Below are positions 7,681-15,902 of a stretch of 64,000 nt of DNA, piece after piece. The translations under genes and the position numbers were made by a program. Within the stretch, counting starts at the first letter, position 1. Each line of letters opens with the position of its first letter. The notes under the pieces are model-generated. The model was not told the DNA's origin and ran no database searches. It saw nothing but the letters and a program-made list of their open reading frames with translations. This DNA is from JAURNZ01 sp036337715 (GTDB lineage: Bacteria; Pseudomonadota; Gammaproteobacteria; Comchoanobacterales; Comchoanobacteraceae), in assembly GCA_036337715.1 (NCBI GenBank), contig JAYZDS010000003.1, forward strand, positions 1-64,000. Reading direction: 5' to 3'.

Positions 7681-9758
7681 ACTAAGTTTGTCTGTCTTGT
7701 TAAATCTTTTGTGTTTTTTACTGACATTACAAGTGCTTTTTTTTGACATAAAAGAACAACTAATTCCTTACCACGCGTCATTGCTGTATATAAAAGGTTT
7801 TTATTTAACATCATATAGTGTTGCATAGCTAATGGAATGACGACAGCGGGGTACTCGGATCCTTGACTTTTATGGATAGTAATTGCATAGGCTGGTAGGA
7901 TGTCTTCAAGCTCCTCTCTTTTTAAATCAATTGGCTTACTTTCAATATTTATTCCAACGTTAGAGTCATTGATATATGTAATATACCCAATATCACCATT
8001 GAAAATTTCTTTTTCATAATTATTACGTTGTACGATAATTTTATCGCCCACTGCAAAACGATGTTGTTGAAATAAAATTTGTTGAACGGGATTTGGATTA
8101 AGTATTTCGGCAAGGGTTTGATTGATCATTTGACTGCCAAGCACACCTTTTTTCATTGGTGTTAATACTTGAATATCTTTAATTGGATCTAATTTAAATC
8201 GTTTAGGAATGCGATCACTAACTACTTTAATTAATTGCCTTTGAAGCATATTTGGATCATCGTTTTCAATAATATAAAAATCAGCATCATCTTTCTGTAT
8301 AGGTAATTTATTATTATTAACTCTATGTGAGTTTGTAATAATAAGCGAGTTTTCAGATTGTCGAAATATTTGAGTTAGTCTGATGACATACATTGGGAAA
8401 GTTTCAATTAAGTCCTTTAATACTGCACCGGGTCCAATAGATGGTAATTGATCTATATCACCTACAAGGATTAATTTAGTATTTGGATGCACAGCCTGTA
8501 TTAAACCTAAAAATAGTTTAATGTCAATCATTGAAGATTCATCGACAATTAAACAATCAGTTGACAGAGGATTACTTAAATCTTTTTTAAAATGTCCTGA
8601 AATTGGATCATAATCGAGCAAACGATGAATGGTTTTTGCTTCGTGACGTGTGCTTTCTTGAAGTCTCTTTGCCGCTCGTCCCGTGGGTGCACACAGTGAG
8701 ACTCGATAACCACTATAAAGCATAGATTGTATAATGGTTTTAACTAATGTTGTTTTCCCCACACCAGGGCCACCGGTAATGATAGACGTGTTTTGATTTA
8801 GTGCTTGGTTGACACAAGCAATTTGTTCATCAGTAGGTTGAAAACCTTCTATATGAATGGGAATTTTTGATTGTATGACTTTTTGTTTAAATCGTTTAAA
8901 CATTAATTCGGAACAGTTTTTTTCTAAATCATATAGTCTTTTTAGCGAAAGAACGGTTTGCGCTTCTACAACATGCTTAATTAAGTCACTGGGAAAATCA
9001 TTGATAATGGTGTCTTGAATGATCTGATCGTTAATGCCCAGGTTGGTTTTTGTATCATCAACGATAGCTGTCAATGCAAACCAACAATGTCCGTCTTGAG
9101 CTTTTTGATCTAATAAATGTTTAAAGTATGCCTGAATTCTTTGTGGTGAATCTTTATCTAAGCCTAATTTTAGTGCTATTTGATCACATGTTTTAAAACC
9201 AAACCCACTGATTTTATTTGACAGTAGATATGGATTTCTTTTTAAAAGTGTGACAGTATCACTACCTAAAACGTCGCATATTCTATCGACTTTTGTACTA
9301 GAAATACCCATCGATTGGAGGAAAATAGAAGTCTCCTTATACAATCTGTCGTGCTGCCATGATTCGATTAATTGATTAATCTTTTTTTTGCCAATGCCTG
9401 GAAGTTGAGATAGTTTTTCAGGCTGATTATCAATGATATTGATAACATCAATATCAAATGTATCAACCATTAATTTTGCAAGTTGAGGACCAATACCTTT
9501 GATTCGACCACAACTGAGATAGTTGACTAAGCCTTCTTTTGTTTTGGGTAATAAGACTTCAATTAAGGATGCTTTAAATTGTTTACCATAGGTAGCATCA
9601 TTTATCCACTCACCTTGCAGTTTGATTTCTAGACCAATAGCAGGTTGACTACAAAAGCCAACAACATCAATTTCTTTGTTTTCAAAAAAACATTTTAGTA
9701 CACAATAATTATTGTTTGGATTATGGAATACGATTTTTTTTATACAAGTAGTAATCAT
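7635..9758 (-). CDS. recD2: RecD2-type DNA helicase (YrrC family)
   Basis: A 707-residue superfamily 1B 5'-3' helicase. The N-terminal OB-like region (VFHNPNNNYCVLK) and helix-hairpin-helix repeats (IKGIGPQL, LPGIGKKK; residues 85-125) distinguish RecD2 from the RecD subunit of RecBCD. Helicase motifs are Walker A GGPGVGKTT near 329-337, motif II DESSMID, motif III VGDIDQLPSIGPG, RQSE in motif IV and the C-terminal ITIHKSQGSEYP. RecD2 works without RecBC in replication-fork and mismatch maintenance in other bacteria. The ATG at 9758 is favoured because the first residues already match the family. A strong hairpin ends only four bases upstream, leaving no room for a normal Shine-Dalgarno. The 3' end overlaps hemW. 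Confidence 0.9.
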   Translation of the reverse strand: MITTCIKKIVFHNPNNNYCVLKCFFENKEIDVVGFCSQPAIGLEIKLQGEWINDATYGKQFKASLIEVLLPKTKEGLVNYLSCGRIKGIGPQLAKLMVDTFDIDVINIIDNQPEKLSQLPGIGKKKINQLIESWQHDRLYKETSIFLQSMGISSTKVDRICDVLGSDTVTLLKRNPYLLSNKISGFGFKTCDQIALKLGLDKDSPQRIQAYFKHLLDQKAQDGHCWFALTAIVDDTKTNLGINDQIIQDTIINDFPSDLIKHVVEAQTVLSLKRLYDLEKNCSELMFKRFKQKVIQSKIPIHIEGFQPTDEQIACVNQALNQNTSIITGGPGVGKTTLVKTIIQSMLYSGYRVSLCAPTGRAAKRLQESTRHEAKTIHRLLDYDPISGHFKKDLSNPLSTDCLIVDESSMIDIKLFLGLIQAVHPNTKLILVGDIDQLPSIGPGAVLKDLIETFPMYVIRLTQIFRQSENSLIITNSHRVNNNKLPIQKDDADFYIIENDDPNMLQRQLIKVVSDRIPKRFKLDPIKDIQVLTPMKKGVLGSQMINQTLAEILNPNPVQQILFQQHRFAVGDKIIVQRNNYEKEIFNGDIGYITYINDSNVGINIESKPIDLKREELEDILPAYAITIHKSQGSEYPAVVIPLAMQHYMMLNKNLLYTAMTRGKELVVLLCQKKALVMSVKNTKDLTRQTNLVYFLTSSMKEDTTSL

Positions 9759-9762
9759 AGGT

Positions 9763-9793
9763 AAAAAAAAAGCGGATATAACCGCTTTTTTTT
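9763..9793 (-). terminator. Intrinsic terminator after hup
   Basis: A perfect inverted repeat: A-run plus GCGG, loop ATATAA, then CCGC plus T-run. On the minus strand it follows the hup stop by about 15 bases and ends in a run of U, the classic form of a rho-independent terminator. It is also symmetric enough to work from the plus strand. It lies immediately before the recD2 start. Confidence 0.85.
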
Positions 9794-9808
9794 AAAAAAT
9801 TTACAAAA

Positions 9809-10102
9809 TTATTTGCTTTCGTTAACTAGTTTTTTAAACTTAGCGCCGATCTTAACGCCAACAACATAAGCTTCTGGTATATTAATGACTTCGCCATTTT
9901 TTGGATTTCTACCAGTTCTTGCAGGGCGTAATTTACGCTTAATATTTAAAACACCAATAATACTTACTTCTTCGCCAGAAGCAACTTTATGCATGATTGT
10001 GTTGATTAATTTGTTAACGATTTTATCTAATTCAGTTTTGCTGTATCCAGCTAATTCTGGATCAGCTGCTAATTCCTGAATTAATTGTGCTTTATTAGTC
10101 AT
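9809..10102 (-). CDS. hup: DNA-binding protein HU
   Basis: A 97-residue nucleoid protein of the HU/IHF family that bends and compacts DNA as a dimer. The dimerisation helices span residues 1-45, and the DNA-binding beta arm carries RPARTGRNPKNGEVINIPE near 58-77, with the conserved Asn-Pro pair at the arm tip. Compared with typical HU, the usual GFGTF before the arm is IIGVLNI, and the N-terminus has a few extra residues (ADPELAGYS). A good Shine-Dalgarno AGGAG lies about five bases before the ATG. It is monocistronic, with a terminator after it and a roughly 230-base promoter region before it. HU rather than IHF is preferred on overall similarity. Confidence 0.88.
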   Translation of the reverse strand: MTNKAQLIQELAADPELAGYSKTELDKIVNKLINTIMHKVASGEEVSIIGVLNIKRKLRPARTGRNPKNGEVINIPEAYVVGVKIGAKFKKLVNESK

Positions 10103-10266
10103 ATAAACTCCTATATTTATGGTTCGGAAAAACCTATTTGATGATGTAAAGCTAACATAGAAAAATTATTTAATCAAACGAATCCTTTAAATTATTAGTG
10201 TTTTTTTTATATTTGCTTAATAATTAGTTAATAATTTAATGATAGCATAGTTTATAAGGTGTAATT

Positions 10267-10295
10267 TTGTATCATTTAGAATATTGAGCTATATT
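10267..10295 (+). promoter_or_regulatory. Putative sigma-70 promoter for the HAD phosphatase pair
   Basis: TTGTAT, 17 bases, then TATATT, placed about 37 bases before the start codon at 10332. A GAGG ribosome-binding site follows at about 10321-10324. No experimental support; AT-rich DNA yields many chance -10 boxes, but the exact 17-base spacing and position make this a reasonable candidate. Confidence 0.4.
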
Positions 10296-10331
10296 GATAC
10301 TAATGAAATGCAAGGATGATGAGGTAAAAAA

Positions 10332-10931
10332 ATGATTTATACAAAAGACATTAGAGATTATGTAAAAAAAGGACAATACGATAAAGACCTGAAGAAAATT
10401 GTTAAGCAGGCTAAAACCTTAGTTAATTACGAATTATTAACAAATCCTAAAAATAAAGCTGTGATTATAGACATTGATGAAACAATCTTATCTAATCTTC
10501 CTTATATTTCTCAACAAATTCATTTAAACGATGTTGTTAAGCTTAATCGTTGGCAAATGTCATCTAAATGTGAAGCCATAGAGCCAATTGTAAGTCTTTA
10601 TGGCTGGTTGCTTGATCGCGATGTAAAAATTTATTTCATTACGGCTAGACCTTTAGAGCTAAAAAAAGCAACCATTGATAATTTTAAAAAATTAAGTATA
10701 CCACCATCGCAAATCGTGTTTCGTGATCAAGACCAATGGCCTGTACCAAAAGAATTCAAGATTGCAATGCGTAAAAATATCGTAAATAATGATTACGATA
10801 TTATTCTAAATATCGGTGATCAACCAACTGACTTTGAAGGTGGATATTGGAAAAGAGCACTAAAGGTACCCAATCCTTTTTACATAGAGTCAAAATTACC
10901 ATGGCAAAAAGACAGTGGGGTTGCTGCTTAG
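10332..10931 (+). CDS. HAD acid phosphatase, subfamily IIIB, without signal peptide
   Basis: A 199-residue HAD hydrolase of the acid-phosphatase (class B/IIIB) group. Motif I is DIDET near residues 49-53 (nucleophile and acid/base Asp), motif II is ITAR near 99-102, and motif IV is GDQPTDFEGG near 163-172. The N-terminal YVKKGQYDKDLKKIVKQAK resembles the helical segment that follows the signal peptide in secreted members, yet no signal peptide is encoded. A TGA stop at 10320-10322 in the same frame rules out a longer start, so the protein is predicted to stay in the cytoplasm. It overlaps a second HAD gene by 31 bases. Substrate unknown; phosphomonoesters are likely. Confidence 0.8.
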   Translation: MIYTKDIRDYVKKGQYDKDLKKIVKQAKTLVNYELLTNPKNKAVIIDIDETILSNLPYISQQIHLNDVVKLNRWQMSSKCEAIEPIVSLYGWLLDRDVKIYFITARPLELKKATIDNFKKLSIPPSQIVFRDQDQWPVPKEFKIAMRKNIVNNDYDIILNIGDQPTDFEGGYWKRALKVPNPFYIESKLPWQKDSGVAA

Positions 10932-11476
10932 GTCTATTGCTCACAATCAGTCTGAATCAAGCAGATTTAATTTCTCCATTAGATCAATTAAAAAATCATT
11001 ACCAGCAATTGGAAAAACGTGAAAATTTGTTGGTTGTATTTGATATCGATGATACTATTCTTTCAAATGAGCTGATAATTAACTCAGATTATGGTTATGA
11101 TCTTTATAGAGTTATTGGCTATCAAAGGTTGTCTAAATTGCCGCTGATGTCAGAACAGAATGATATCTATCAATGGTGTTTGCAAAATAATATAGGGGTT
11201 GTTTTTATTACTTTCAGATGTGAGACTGAAAGATTACAAACAATTAAAAACTTAAAAGAACAAAATCTCAATCAGTGGGATAAGCTTATCTTATTTCCTG
11301 AGCCATGTGATTACCAAACAATTTCTGCTAAGGAGTATAAAACTGATGCACGAAAAAAACTCACAGAATCAGGTTTTAAGATTTTGGCTGCCATAGGTGA
11401 TCAATACAGTGATATTCATGGTGGGTACACGGATTTATCTATTAAACTTGATGATCCAGGTTACTACACGAAATAG
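10901..11476 (+). CDS. HAD acid phosphatase-like protein with signal peptide
   Basis: A 191-residue HAD protein if started at the ATG at 10901; a longer frame from 10847 exists. The shorter start gives a sensible secretion signal, MAKRQWGCCLGLLLTISL and then NQA, so it is probably periplasmic. The pair CC near residues 8-9 could be read as a lipobox, but the match is poor. HAD motif I is DIDDT, motif II is ITFR (instead of ITAR), and motif IV is GDQYSDIHGG. It is a paralogue of the upstream cytoplasmic HAD and overlaps it by 31 bases, suggesting coupled translation. The 3' end overlaps the convergent dapE gene by 35 bases. The HAD fold is certain; specificity is not. Confidence 0.75.
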   Translation: MAKRQWGCCLGLLLTISLNQADLISPLDQLKNHYQQLEKRENLLVVFDIDDTILSNELIINSDYGYDLYRVIGYQRLSKLPLMSEQNDIYQWCLQNNIGVVFITFRCETERLQTIKNLKEQNLNQWDKLILFPEPCDYQTISAKEYKTDARKKLTESGFKILAAIGDQYSDIHGGYTDLSIKLDDPGYYTK

Positions 11477-12611
11477 CATGCGACTTTACGATATTTTCAT
11501 AGAGTTGTTTTAATTGTAATAAATCAGTTTTAGAAATATGTTCATTTGTCTTGTGTGCTGAATAATTTCTTGGTCCCAATTCAACAACTTCAAATTGTCT
11601 TGTGTCAAAGAAACGAGCATCGGATGTGCCTCCTGAAGTCGAAAAACACACATTCTCATTTTGATCGTTACTAATGGCATTTTTAACCTCATTTGCAAAC
11701 TTTAAAGATGTGTTATAAAAAGGAGTTGTTTGATTAAACCATTGTGTTGATATTTTGATGTCGTTAGTTTTGAAAGTATTTAATATTTCGAAAAGTTTAT
11801 TTTGAATAATATCTATTGTGATCGATGGATTGAAACGCCAATTAATTTTAATTTCACATTCTGATGGTGTTGCATTAAATACATTTGAGTTTGAACAGAC
11901 GTTAACAATAGTCATTTTAGATGAGTTAAAGTTAGGATACGCTTTGCCCCACTTAAATTCATTTAACTGTCTCATAATATCGAGACCCTTATCGATAGGG
12001 TTATGACAACGTTGAGGATATGCAACATGTCCAGCTTGACCTTTAATATTTATCAATAAATTTAAAGAGCCTCTACGGCCAACTTTAATTGTATCTCCAA
12101 CACTATTTTCAGAAGTCGGTTCACCAATTAAAACTCGTTTTACGTTCTTTAATAAATGGCTATGATATTTTAAAACGTACTCAATGCCAAAGTTATTTTC
12201 ACCTTCCTCATTGCTGGTAATAAGAAACGCAACATTAGAGTAAATATGGTTATGGTAGTTTTTCGCAATAACACTTAGCATAGCTGCAATGCTTGACTTC
12301 ATATCAACGGCACCGCGTCCATATAATATGTCATCAGCCCAAGTTGGCTCAAATGGTGGGTATTGCCATTCAGTTTCATTTGCTGGCACAACATCAGTAT
12401 GGCCAACAAATAAAATTGTTGATTCATTCAAGCCGTTTTTAGGAATAGCAAGAAAATTAGTTACATCATCATGGTTAAGTTCTGAACAATTATACTCAAA
12501 ACGCTCTAATGCTTCCATTAGCCAGGCATGACTTTTTGCATCATTCGGTGTTATTGATCGAAAAGAAATTAAGGTTTGTGTATTTGATAAAACGTCAGTA
12601 TAATCACTCAT
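11442..12611 (-). CDS. dapE: Succinyl-diaminopimelate desuccinylase
   Basis: Removes succinate from N-succinyl-L,L-diaminopimelate in the lysine and peptidoglycan-precursor pathway; a di-zinc M20-family enzyme of the cytoplasm. Metal-binding features of the family are visible: FVGHTDVVP near residues 68-76, YGRGAVDMKS near 95-104 and TSNEEGENNFG near 131-141. The C-terminal STSGGTSDARF matches DapE rather than ArgE. Length 389 aa is normal. The start MSDYTDVLSN is preceded by an AT-rich region shared with the divergent groS promoter. Its presence implies meso-diaminopimelate synthesis. Confidence 0.92.
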   Translation of the reverse strand: MSDYTDVLSNTQTLISFRSITPNDAKSHAWLMEALERFEYNCSELNHDDVTNFLAIPKNGLNESTILFVGHTDVVPANETEWQYPPFEPTWADDILYGRGAVDMKSSIAAMLSVIAKNYHNHIYSNVAFLITSNEEGENNFGIEYVLKYHSHLLKNVKRVLIGEPTSENSVGDTIKVGRRGSLNLLINIKGQAGHVAYPQRCHNPIDKGLDIMRQLNEFKWGKAYPNFNSSKMTIVNVCSNSNVFNATPSECEIKINWRFNPSITIDIIQNKLFEILNTFKTNDIKISTQWFNQTTPFYNTSLKFANEVKNAISNDQNENVCFSTSGGTSDARFFDTRQFEVVELGPRNYSAHKTNEHISKTDLLQLKQLYENIVKSHAISCSNLDHQV

Positions 12612-12645
12612 ATATGAGAATTATATAGTATTTTAGATTTAATTT

Positions 12646-12673
12646 CTTGAAAAATTTCAAATCGACTATATAT
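12646..12673 (+). promoter_or_regulatory. Putative sigma-32 heat-shock promoter of groSL
   Basis: CTTGAAA at 12646-12652 matches the sigma-32 -35 consensus exactly. After 13 bases, CTATATAT (12666-12673) is a weak, AT-shifted version of the -10 element. The -35 box is part of an inverted repeat TTGAAA-AA-TTTCAA. No CIRCE element was found, which fits sigma-32 control as in other gammaproteobacteria. Confidence 0.45.
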
Positions 12674-12716
12674 TAAAATCATTCAAATAAATTAAAGTTT
12701 ATATAGAGAGATTATT

Positions 12717-12995
12717 ATGAGTATTAAACCTTTAACCAATCATGTTGTTATCAATACCGCGAAACAAGAAACATCAGCTGGTGGGATTGTTTTAACAGAT
12801 GCTGAAAAGCCAAATTCTGGTGAAGTTATCTATTGTGGACCAGGTATGTTGAATAAAGACGGTAAGCACATACCAATGAGTGTAAAAGCTGGTGATAGAG
12901 TTGTGTTCGGTCAATACGCGGGAACTGAAACTACTATTAAAGGCGAAAAATACCTTGTTATGCGTGAAGACGACATTGTTTGTATTATTGAGTAA
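12717..12995 (+). CDS. groS: Co-chaperonin GroES
   Basis: Heptameric lid of the GroEL chaperonin. The 92-residue protein has the usual start (IKPLTNHVVI), the mobile loop ETSAGGIVLTDAEKP around residues 19-33 that contacts GroEL, and the C-terminal LVMREDDIVCIIE. AGAGAG precedes the ATG as a ribosome-binding site. It is followed after 23 bases by groL, with a likely heat-shock promoter upstream. Confidence 0.97.
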   Translation: MSIKPLTNHVVINTAKQETSAGGIVLTDAEKPNSGEVIYCGPGMLNKDGKHIPMSVKAGDRVVFGQYAGTETTIKGEKYLVMREDDIVCIIE

Positions 12996-13018
12996 TTAAA
13001 AAATTTAAAGGAGAAATT

Positions 13019-14671
13019 ATGTCAAAAGATATTATATACGGCTCACAAGCCTATGAAAAAATGGTGGCCGGTGTTGACGGCTTAGCAAATGCTGTTGCAG
13101 TGACTTTAGGGCCAAGAGGGCGTAATGTTGCATATGAAAAATTTGGGGACAACATTGGGGTAACCAAAGATGGTGTGACTGTTGCTAAAAACTTTTCCAT
13201 GAAGGATCGTCAAGCCAATGCAGCTGCACAAATGCTGAAAGAAGCTGCGCAAAAAACAAATGATGTTGCGGGCGATGGAACAACAACTGCTACTGTTTTA
13301 GCGAGATATATTGTTAGAGAAGGATATAAAGTTGTAACTGCTGGTATGAATCCAATGGACGTTTCTAGAGGATTTGCTAAAGCAGTTAAGCAAGTAGTTG
13401 CTGAAATTGAAAAGATCTCAAAACCTTGTAATGATGCAAAATCTGTCGCACAAGTTGGTACCATATCAGCTAATTCAGATAGAGCCATTGGTGAAATGAT
13501 TGCCAAAGCTATGGAAGCTGTCGGAAAAGAAGGTGTCATTACTGTAGAGGAAGGTAATAGTCTTGAAAATGAACTGAATACTGTAGAGGGGATGCAGTTT
13601 GATCGTGGATACTTATCACCATATTTTGTCACAAACCAACAAAATATGTCAGTTGAACTTGATAATCCTTTCATTCTAGCAGTCGACAAAAAAATTACTA
13701 ATATTAGAGAAATGATAAACCTACTAGAAGGTGTTGCAAAAGCAGGTCGACCCTTGCTCATTATTGCAGAAGATGTTGAGGGTGAGGCACTTGCAACCTT
13801 AGTTGTTAATAATATGCGTGGCACTGTAAAGGTTTGTGCTGTGAAAGCTCCAGGTTTTGGCGACAGACGTAAAGCAATGCTTGAAGATATTGGTGTTTTA
13901 GCACAAGCAAAAGTTGTGGCAGAAGAAATTGGCATTAAACTTGAAGAAGCAGGTGTTGAAATTTTAGGTGGATGTAGACGAGCTGTGATTACCAAAGAAA
14001 ATACAACATTGATCGATGGTAGCGGCGAAGAAGATTCAATTAAATCACGAATTGATCAAATTAGATTTGAAATTGAAAACGCAACTTCTGATTATGATAA
14101 AGAAAAGCTTCAAGAAAGGTTAGCAAAATTAGCTGGAGGCGTTGCCGTCATTAAAGTGGGTGCCGCTACGGAAGCTGAAATGAAAGAGAAGAAAGCAAGA
14201 GTTGAGGATGCTTTAAATGCGACAAGAGCCGCTGTAGAAGAAGGTATTGTTCCTGGTGGTGGTGTGGCACTTATTCGTGCTTCTAAAGTACTTGAAAAGT
14301 TAGAAGGTGAAAACCAAGATCAAACTGTTGGTATTAAAGTAATAGCAAAAGCACTACAAGCCCCACTAAGACAAATTGTTGAGAACTGTGGTGAAGATGC
14401 TTCTGTAGTTGTAAATGAAGTTATGAAAAATAAAAATAACTGGGGTTATAACGCACTGACAAATGAATATGGCGACATCGTTGAGATGGGTATTATTGAT
14501 CCAGCCAAGGTAACAAGAAGTGCATTGCAAAATGCTGCATCTATTGCATCATTAATGGTAACAACAGAATGTCTAATGACAGATGAGCCTAAAGATGATC
14601 AAGCAGGCGCCGGTGACGCTGGTGGTATGGGTGCCATGGGCGGCATGGGTGGTATGGGCGGAATGATGTAA
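13019..14671 (+). CDS. groL: Chaperonin GroEL
   Basis: The 60-kDa chaperonin that folds proteins in its cavity with GroES and ATP. At 550 residues it is full length. Visible signatures are the ATP-binding segment TLGPRGRNV near 30-38, VAGDGTTTATVLA near 85-97, the family pattern AAVEEGIVPGGG near 404-415, and the C-terminal GGM tail (GGMGGMGGMM). It has a good Shine-Dalgarno (AAAGGAG) and is followed by a strong terminator. In small host-associated genomes GroEL is usually very highly expressed. Confidence 0.98.
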   Translation: MSKDIIYGSQAYEKMVAGVDGLANAVAVTLGPRGRNVAYEKFGDNIGVTKDGVTVAKNFSMKDRQANAAAQMLKEAAQKTNDVAGDGTTTATVLARYIVREGYKVVTAGMNPMDVSRGFAKAVKQVVAEIEKISKPCNDAKSVAQVGTISANSDRAIGEMIAKAMEAVGKEGVITVEEGNSLENELNTVEGMQFDRGYLSPYFVTNQQNMSVELDNPFILAVDKKITNIREMINLLEGVAKAGRPLLIIAEDVEGEALATLVVNNMRGTVKVCAVKAPGFGDRRKAMLEDIGVLAQAKVVAEEIGIKLEEAGVEILGGCRRAVITKENTTLIDGSGEEDSIKSRIDQIRFEIENATSDYDKEKLQERLAKLAGGVAVIKVGAATEAEMKEKKARVEDALNATRAAVEEGIVPGGGVALIRASKVLEKLEGENQDQTVGIKVIAKALQAPLRQIVENCGEDASVVVNEVMKNKNNWGYNALTNEYGDIVEMGIIDPAKVTRSALQNAASIASLMVTTECLMTDEPKDDQAGAGDAGGMGAMGGMGGMGGMM

Positions 14672-14691
14672 GTCACTAAAAGTCTATATCC

Positions 14692-14723
14692 AAAAAAAAC
14701 TCGTCTTTAGGCGAGTTTTTTTT
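14692..14723 (+). terminator. Intrinsic terminator of groSL
   Basis: A-run, CTCGTC, loop TTTA, GGCGAG and a T-run, located about 20 bases after the groL stop. The stem has one G-T pair and ends in eight T residues. Confidence 0.88.
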
Positions 14724-14780
14724 ATTTGAAAGTTCAAAAAATATTTGTCATTATAGAATTTATTGTTAAAAGGAAATTAA

Positions 14781-15902
14781 ATGGTAAGAGTAATCAATTC
14801 AATACGAAAGTATTTTAATGAGCCACCAAATCTGGATGAGATCTTCAGAAAGTTTAAACGTAACATACAAAAAAACAATAAAAATTCAGGTTTTAACACA
14901 TCAAATGATGATCAAATATCACCAACTTTCTTAATATCTTTATTGATCATTGGTTTGCTTATTATATGGGGGCTTGCAGGCATTAGAATTATTTCTCCTG
15001 CTGAAAAAGCAGTTGTTCTACGTTTTGGAGAGTATAACCGTACACTTAATCCGGGCCCACATTGGATACCACCTATTATTGAAAGTAGTCAAGTTGTCAA
15101 TGTCATGAGAGATTACACTTTTTCAACCAAGGCAGAAATGTTAACCAAAGATAAAAATATTGTTGATGTTGAGGTGTCAGTGGTGTTCAGAATCAATGAT
15201 CCTAATAAATATTTATTCAATGCAGTCGACCCGTATGAATCTGTAACACAGGCTACAGCAAGTGCTTTGAGACAGGTTGTCGGTTCAACAACCCTAGATG
15301 GTATTTTAACTCAGTCGAGGGCTGCTGCCAGAGATGCCATTGAAAAACAAATCATTGAAACGGTAGATTACTATAATGTTGGCATCAATATTGTTGACGT
15401 AAACTTGCAGCCAGCAAAGCCACCACAACAAGTTAGTGAAGCTTTTGATGATGTTATTAAAGCTTTAGAAGATGAGAAAAGATTTATCAATGAAGCCAGA
15501 GCCTACAGAGAAAAAGTAGTTCCAATTGCAACTGGTAAAGCTAAGCGGATCATCCAAGAAAGTGAGGCTTATCGTGAACAAGTAGTACTTGATGCTCAAG
15601 CCCAAGTTGCATCGTTTTTAGCGATTCAACCTCAATATCAACTTAATCCAGAGGTAGTTGGTAATAATATTTACTATTCAAAACTTCAAGATTTGTACTC
15701 TAGAGTGAATAAGTTGTTCTTAGATATCCCTAAGAGTCAAAACGCATTCATGTATCTACCAATAGATCAAATGCTTAAATCAATGCCAAAGAAGGACGAT
15801 GAATACATGCCATTTTCTTCAAAATCTCAAATTCAGCAAGCTAACCTAGCTACCTTGAAATCGCTCAAACCAGAAAACAAAGGTCGTCAAAGTGAAAGAT
15901 AG
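14781..15902 (+). CDS. hflK: HflK, FtsH-modulating membrane protein
   Basis: Forms the HflKC cage around the FtsH protease in the inner membrane and tunes degradation of membrane proteins. The 373-residue protein has an N-terminal cytoplasmic stretch, one transmembrane helix near residues 49-71, then a periplasmic SPFH/band-7 domain starting RIISPAEKAVVLRFGEYNR, and a helical C-terminal part. AAGGA precedes the ATG. It overlaps hflC by 11 bases. hfq and hflX, often neighbours, are not here; groSL precedes instead. Confidence 0.92.
   Translation: MVRVINSIRKYFNEPPNLDEIFRKFKRNIQKNNKNSGFNTSNDDQISPTFLISLLIIGLLIIWGLAGIRIISPAEKAVVLRFGEYNRTLNPGPHWIPPIIESSQVVNVMRDYTFSTKAEMLTKDKNIVDVEVSVVFRINDPNKYLFNAVDPYESVTQATASALRQVVGSTTLDGILTQSRAAARDAIEKQIIETVDYYNVGINIVDVNLQPAKPPQQVSEAFDDVIKALEDEKRFINEARAYREKVVPIATGKAKRIIQESEAYREQVVLDAQAQVASFLAIQPQYQLNPEVVGNNIYYSKLQDLYSRVNKLFLDIPKSQNAFMYLPIDQMLKSMPKKDDEYMPFSSKSQIQQANLATLKSLKPENKGRQSER

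Noticed and set aside
10847..10900. Longer start for the second HAD phosphatase (MEKSTKGTQSF...)
   Set aside because: The extra 18 residues overlap the upstream HAD coding region and would bury an otherwise good signal peptide that starts at 10901.
12612..12716. CIRCE operator upstream of groS
   Set aside because: No TTAGCACTC-N9-GAGTGCTAA-like repeat is present; only the short TTGAAA/TTTCAA palindrome.
13210..13995. A 261-codon open frame antisense to groL
   Set aside because: Long antisense frames are common opposite highly biased genes; its Ser/Ala/Thr-rich translation has no recognisable domain and the plus strand is clearly GroEL.
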